Program-made: the position numbers and the translations under genes
The notes under the pieces: model-generated
The model's input: only the letters and a program-made list of their open reading frames with translations
What the model was told of the DNA's origin: nothing
Database searches by the model: none
Shown: one piece after another, positions 62,300 to 64,000 of the stretch
Layout of the letters: the number at the start of each line of letters is the position of its first letter
How positions within the stretch are numbered: the stretch's first letter is position 1
Assembly (NCBI GenBank): GCA_028583405.1
Contig: CM053247.1
Span: 9,306,946 to 9,370,945, forward strand
Source: Pogonophryne albipinna
Lineage: Eukaryota > Chordata > Actinopteri > Perciformes > Artedidraconidae
Reading direction: 5' to 3'
DNA: 64,000 bases

Positions 62300-62674
62300 G
62301 GTTGGGACGTGTCACGTGTGCCGGATGTCGCCAACGACGTAATAGGAGCCAAAATTCTGGATCTGCTTGTTAGCACTCCCGTTTTTTTAGAGATGTGGGT
62401 ATGGAGGAAAAGAGAGAGGATTTTGTTTTCTGACACTTTGTGAGTTCCCTGACGCACCGGGGACACATATTCATGTATAAAAGACATCAAAAAGTGCATT
62501 TTGCATAATAGGTCCCCTTTAAATTGTGTTGCATAACTAACGTGGGCATACTTATTTTAAACCTGCACAGTATGTTTAACATACATTTGGCGCCTGAAAG
62601 TTATGTGACTTGTTATGACACGGCAACCTATTTCATTACTTTGGATATGCATCTTCTCGACCAAATGGGAAGAA

Positions 62675-62876
<202 letters not shown>

Positions 62877-62958
62877 AAAGAGGAGGCAGATCATTACAGT
62901 ACAGTCTGGTACATAATGCTTCAGTACAGTGTGTTCTGGTGAGACAGACATCCCTCCT

Positions 62959-63590
62959 TAAAGGGGAATGTCCTTTATACATAAATATGTTTCCTCGGTG
63001 CGTCGGGGAACTCACGCAGCGTCAGAAAATAAAACCCTCTCTCTTTTCCTCCATACCCACATCTTTTAAAAACGGGGGTACAATGAGCGGATACAGATTT
63101 GCTGCAGACATTACGTAATTTCAGATGGTTGACCCACAGAGAGTTGCTATTAGAAACAATGCCTGACGTGTTTTGAACGTAATATGGTATTTGTTTACAT
63201 TAGCAAGCCTCGCTAACACTCAGAGCAAACCTGTACTGAAGAGCACATGTTTTTAAATAGCAGGAAATAAAAAAAGGAACTCACCTTGTGGTAAACCCGC
63301 AAGAGAAAAATAATTTGAGCTCCATACTGTTTCAGAAATAATCCTTGATGTTGTTTAGAACAGGATGGTGTTTTATCACAGCAGAATTTAACTTTATCTC
63401 CGGTAGAATTCTGATCAGGCATTAGCTCCGCCTCCTCCTCCTTTTTTTTTTTTTTTCAAGCGAAGGTCCCAAAATCCGCTTCTCTAACTGCTGGAATAGA
63501 GGGATATGAGGGATGTCAAAAATGCTTGATCTGTTTGTATTTTAAGAAAAACAGATCATAGACATGTTTTTATATATCTGAGACCCATAA
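62959..63590 (+). mobile_element. Third, degraded copy of element A (A3)
   Basis: AAAGGGGAATGTCCTTTATACA, CGGTGCGTCGGGGAACTCAC, CTCTCTTTTCCTCCATACCC and GAGCTCCATACTGTTTCAGA blocks follow A1 order, then GGAATAGAGGGATATGAG and TAGACATGTTTTTATATA. Both termini are eroded. Confidence 0.8.
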
Positions 63591-63599
63591 TATATGCCT

Positions 63600-64000
63600 A
63601 AACATATTTATTCATTTATGTAGTTTTTTATTTGGCAGGGACAATGCACAGTGATGGTCACTTAAAACATAAAAATGTATCAAGCGTAACAGTGCCAGAT
63701 TTAGCTTTAAGCTAATTTCCATCCGCAGTCCCTCACATAAAGCATTTAAGAAAATTACATTTTACAAACATAGCAAAAACAAAATACATGATATGCAAAA
63801 AGAGCAAGAGCAGCACACACAAGTATTTACCACATGGCAGTACAATATAGCAGCAGCACTGACATATAAAGTGCAAGAGAAGATACAAAAGCTACATAAA
63901 GTGCAAGAGGAGATACCCCTGTATTAAAGTGCATTTAGCGGTGATTGCACGTGTTTGTTTCTCAACCATTCTTTGAGTTGATCTTTAAAGCTATTGAGAG
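63600..64000 (-). mobile_element. LINE 3' end running off the window
   Basis: Minus strand: SFKDQLKEWLRNKHVQSPL and a stop (about 63922-63990), then a 3' region ending CATTGTCCCTGCCAAATAAA with an AAATGAATAAATA tail near 63605. This is the ORF2 terminus (FKxQLKEWL) of a fish non-LTR element. The rest lies beyond position 64000. Confidence 0.65.

Larger units (their letters stand above)
60257..62518 (-). mobile_element. TTAA-type element A2 (2262 bp with inserts)
   Basis: Ends AGTGGACCTATAATGC and GCATAATAGGTCCCCT with TTAA at 60253-60256 and 62519-62522. Colinear in reverse with A1 outside inserts. It carries hAT insert E, a minisatellite and insert F that A1 lacks, and has empty sites where A1 has B, C and D. 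Confidence 0.9.

Overview
The window looks like intergenic or deep-intronic DNA from a teleost fish, probably a percomorph. The grounds are very long CA/GT and CT dinucleotide arrays, several small DNA transposon families with long terminal inverted repeats (TIRs), 3'-truncated L2/CR1/RTE-like LINE tails, and a tRNA-type SINE tail. Nothing prokaryotic, no CRISPR array, no LTR retrovirus, no functional tRNA or rRNA and no long host ORF was seen. Most long ORFs are dinucleotide-repeat artefacts or transposon relics. Families were assigned by reading TIRs and target-site duplications (TSDs) by eye; no database search was run.

Layout. 0-8 kb: hAT-like MITEs, a 101-bp CT array, a 218-bp GT array, a mosaic related to a THAP-carrying transposon with a 36-bp minisatellite (7.07-7.19 kb), and a TTAA-type element relic. 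8-22 kb: repeated copies of a TTAA-flanked MITE (called A' here), LINE fragments, and hAT elements with exact 8-bp TSDs at 13.9-14.95 kb (a 152-bp hAT MITE inside it) and 19.6-21.3 kb, then a PIF/Harbinger MITE at 21.8-22.6 kb. 22.6-28.6 kb: mostly unique sequence with two of the best candidate host exons (24812-24865 and 25539-25565, plus strand). 28.6-34.3 kb: a TTAA element (N) interrupted by a LINE, abutting a second TTAA element (A1) that carries three further insertions, one of which holds a LINE. 34.7-39.6 kb: a CA array and mostly unique sequence. 39.6-42.45 kb: two related coiled-coil genes in divergent orientation, each with signs of frame damage, around a Harbinger MITE. 43.4-48.06 kb: a nest up to four deep, Harbinger > hAT > hAT > P-like/THAP element, whose arms carry oppositely oriented THAP-domain starts. 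48-56 kb: mostly unique, one SINE and A' copies. 56-60 kb: a hAT transposase relic broken by a LINE, and a complete hAT element of 1.9 kb. 60.25-62.5 kb: a second copy of element A (A2) with a 33/31-bp minisatellite that contains an array of CACGTG motifs. 62.7-64 kb: a CA array, a third copy of A, and a LINE 3' end.

How the parts relate. A1 and A2 act as empty-site controls for each other. B, C and D are in A1 but not A2; E, F and the minisatellite are in A2 but not A1. This gives insertion boundaries and a relative order from the sequence alone. The only candidates for host function are the coiled-coil pair and a few short exon-like segments with good splice signals; none could be assigned to a named gene.
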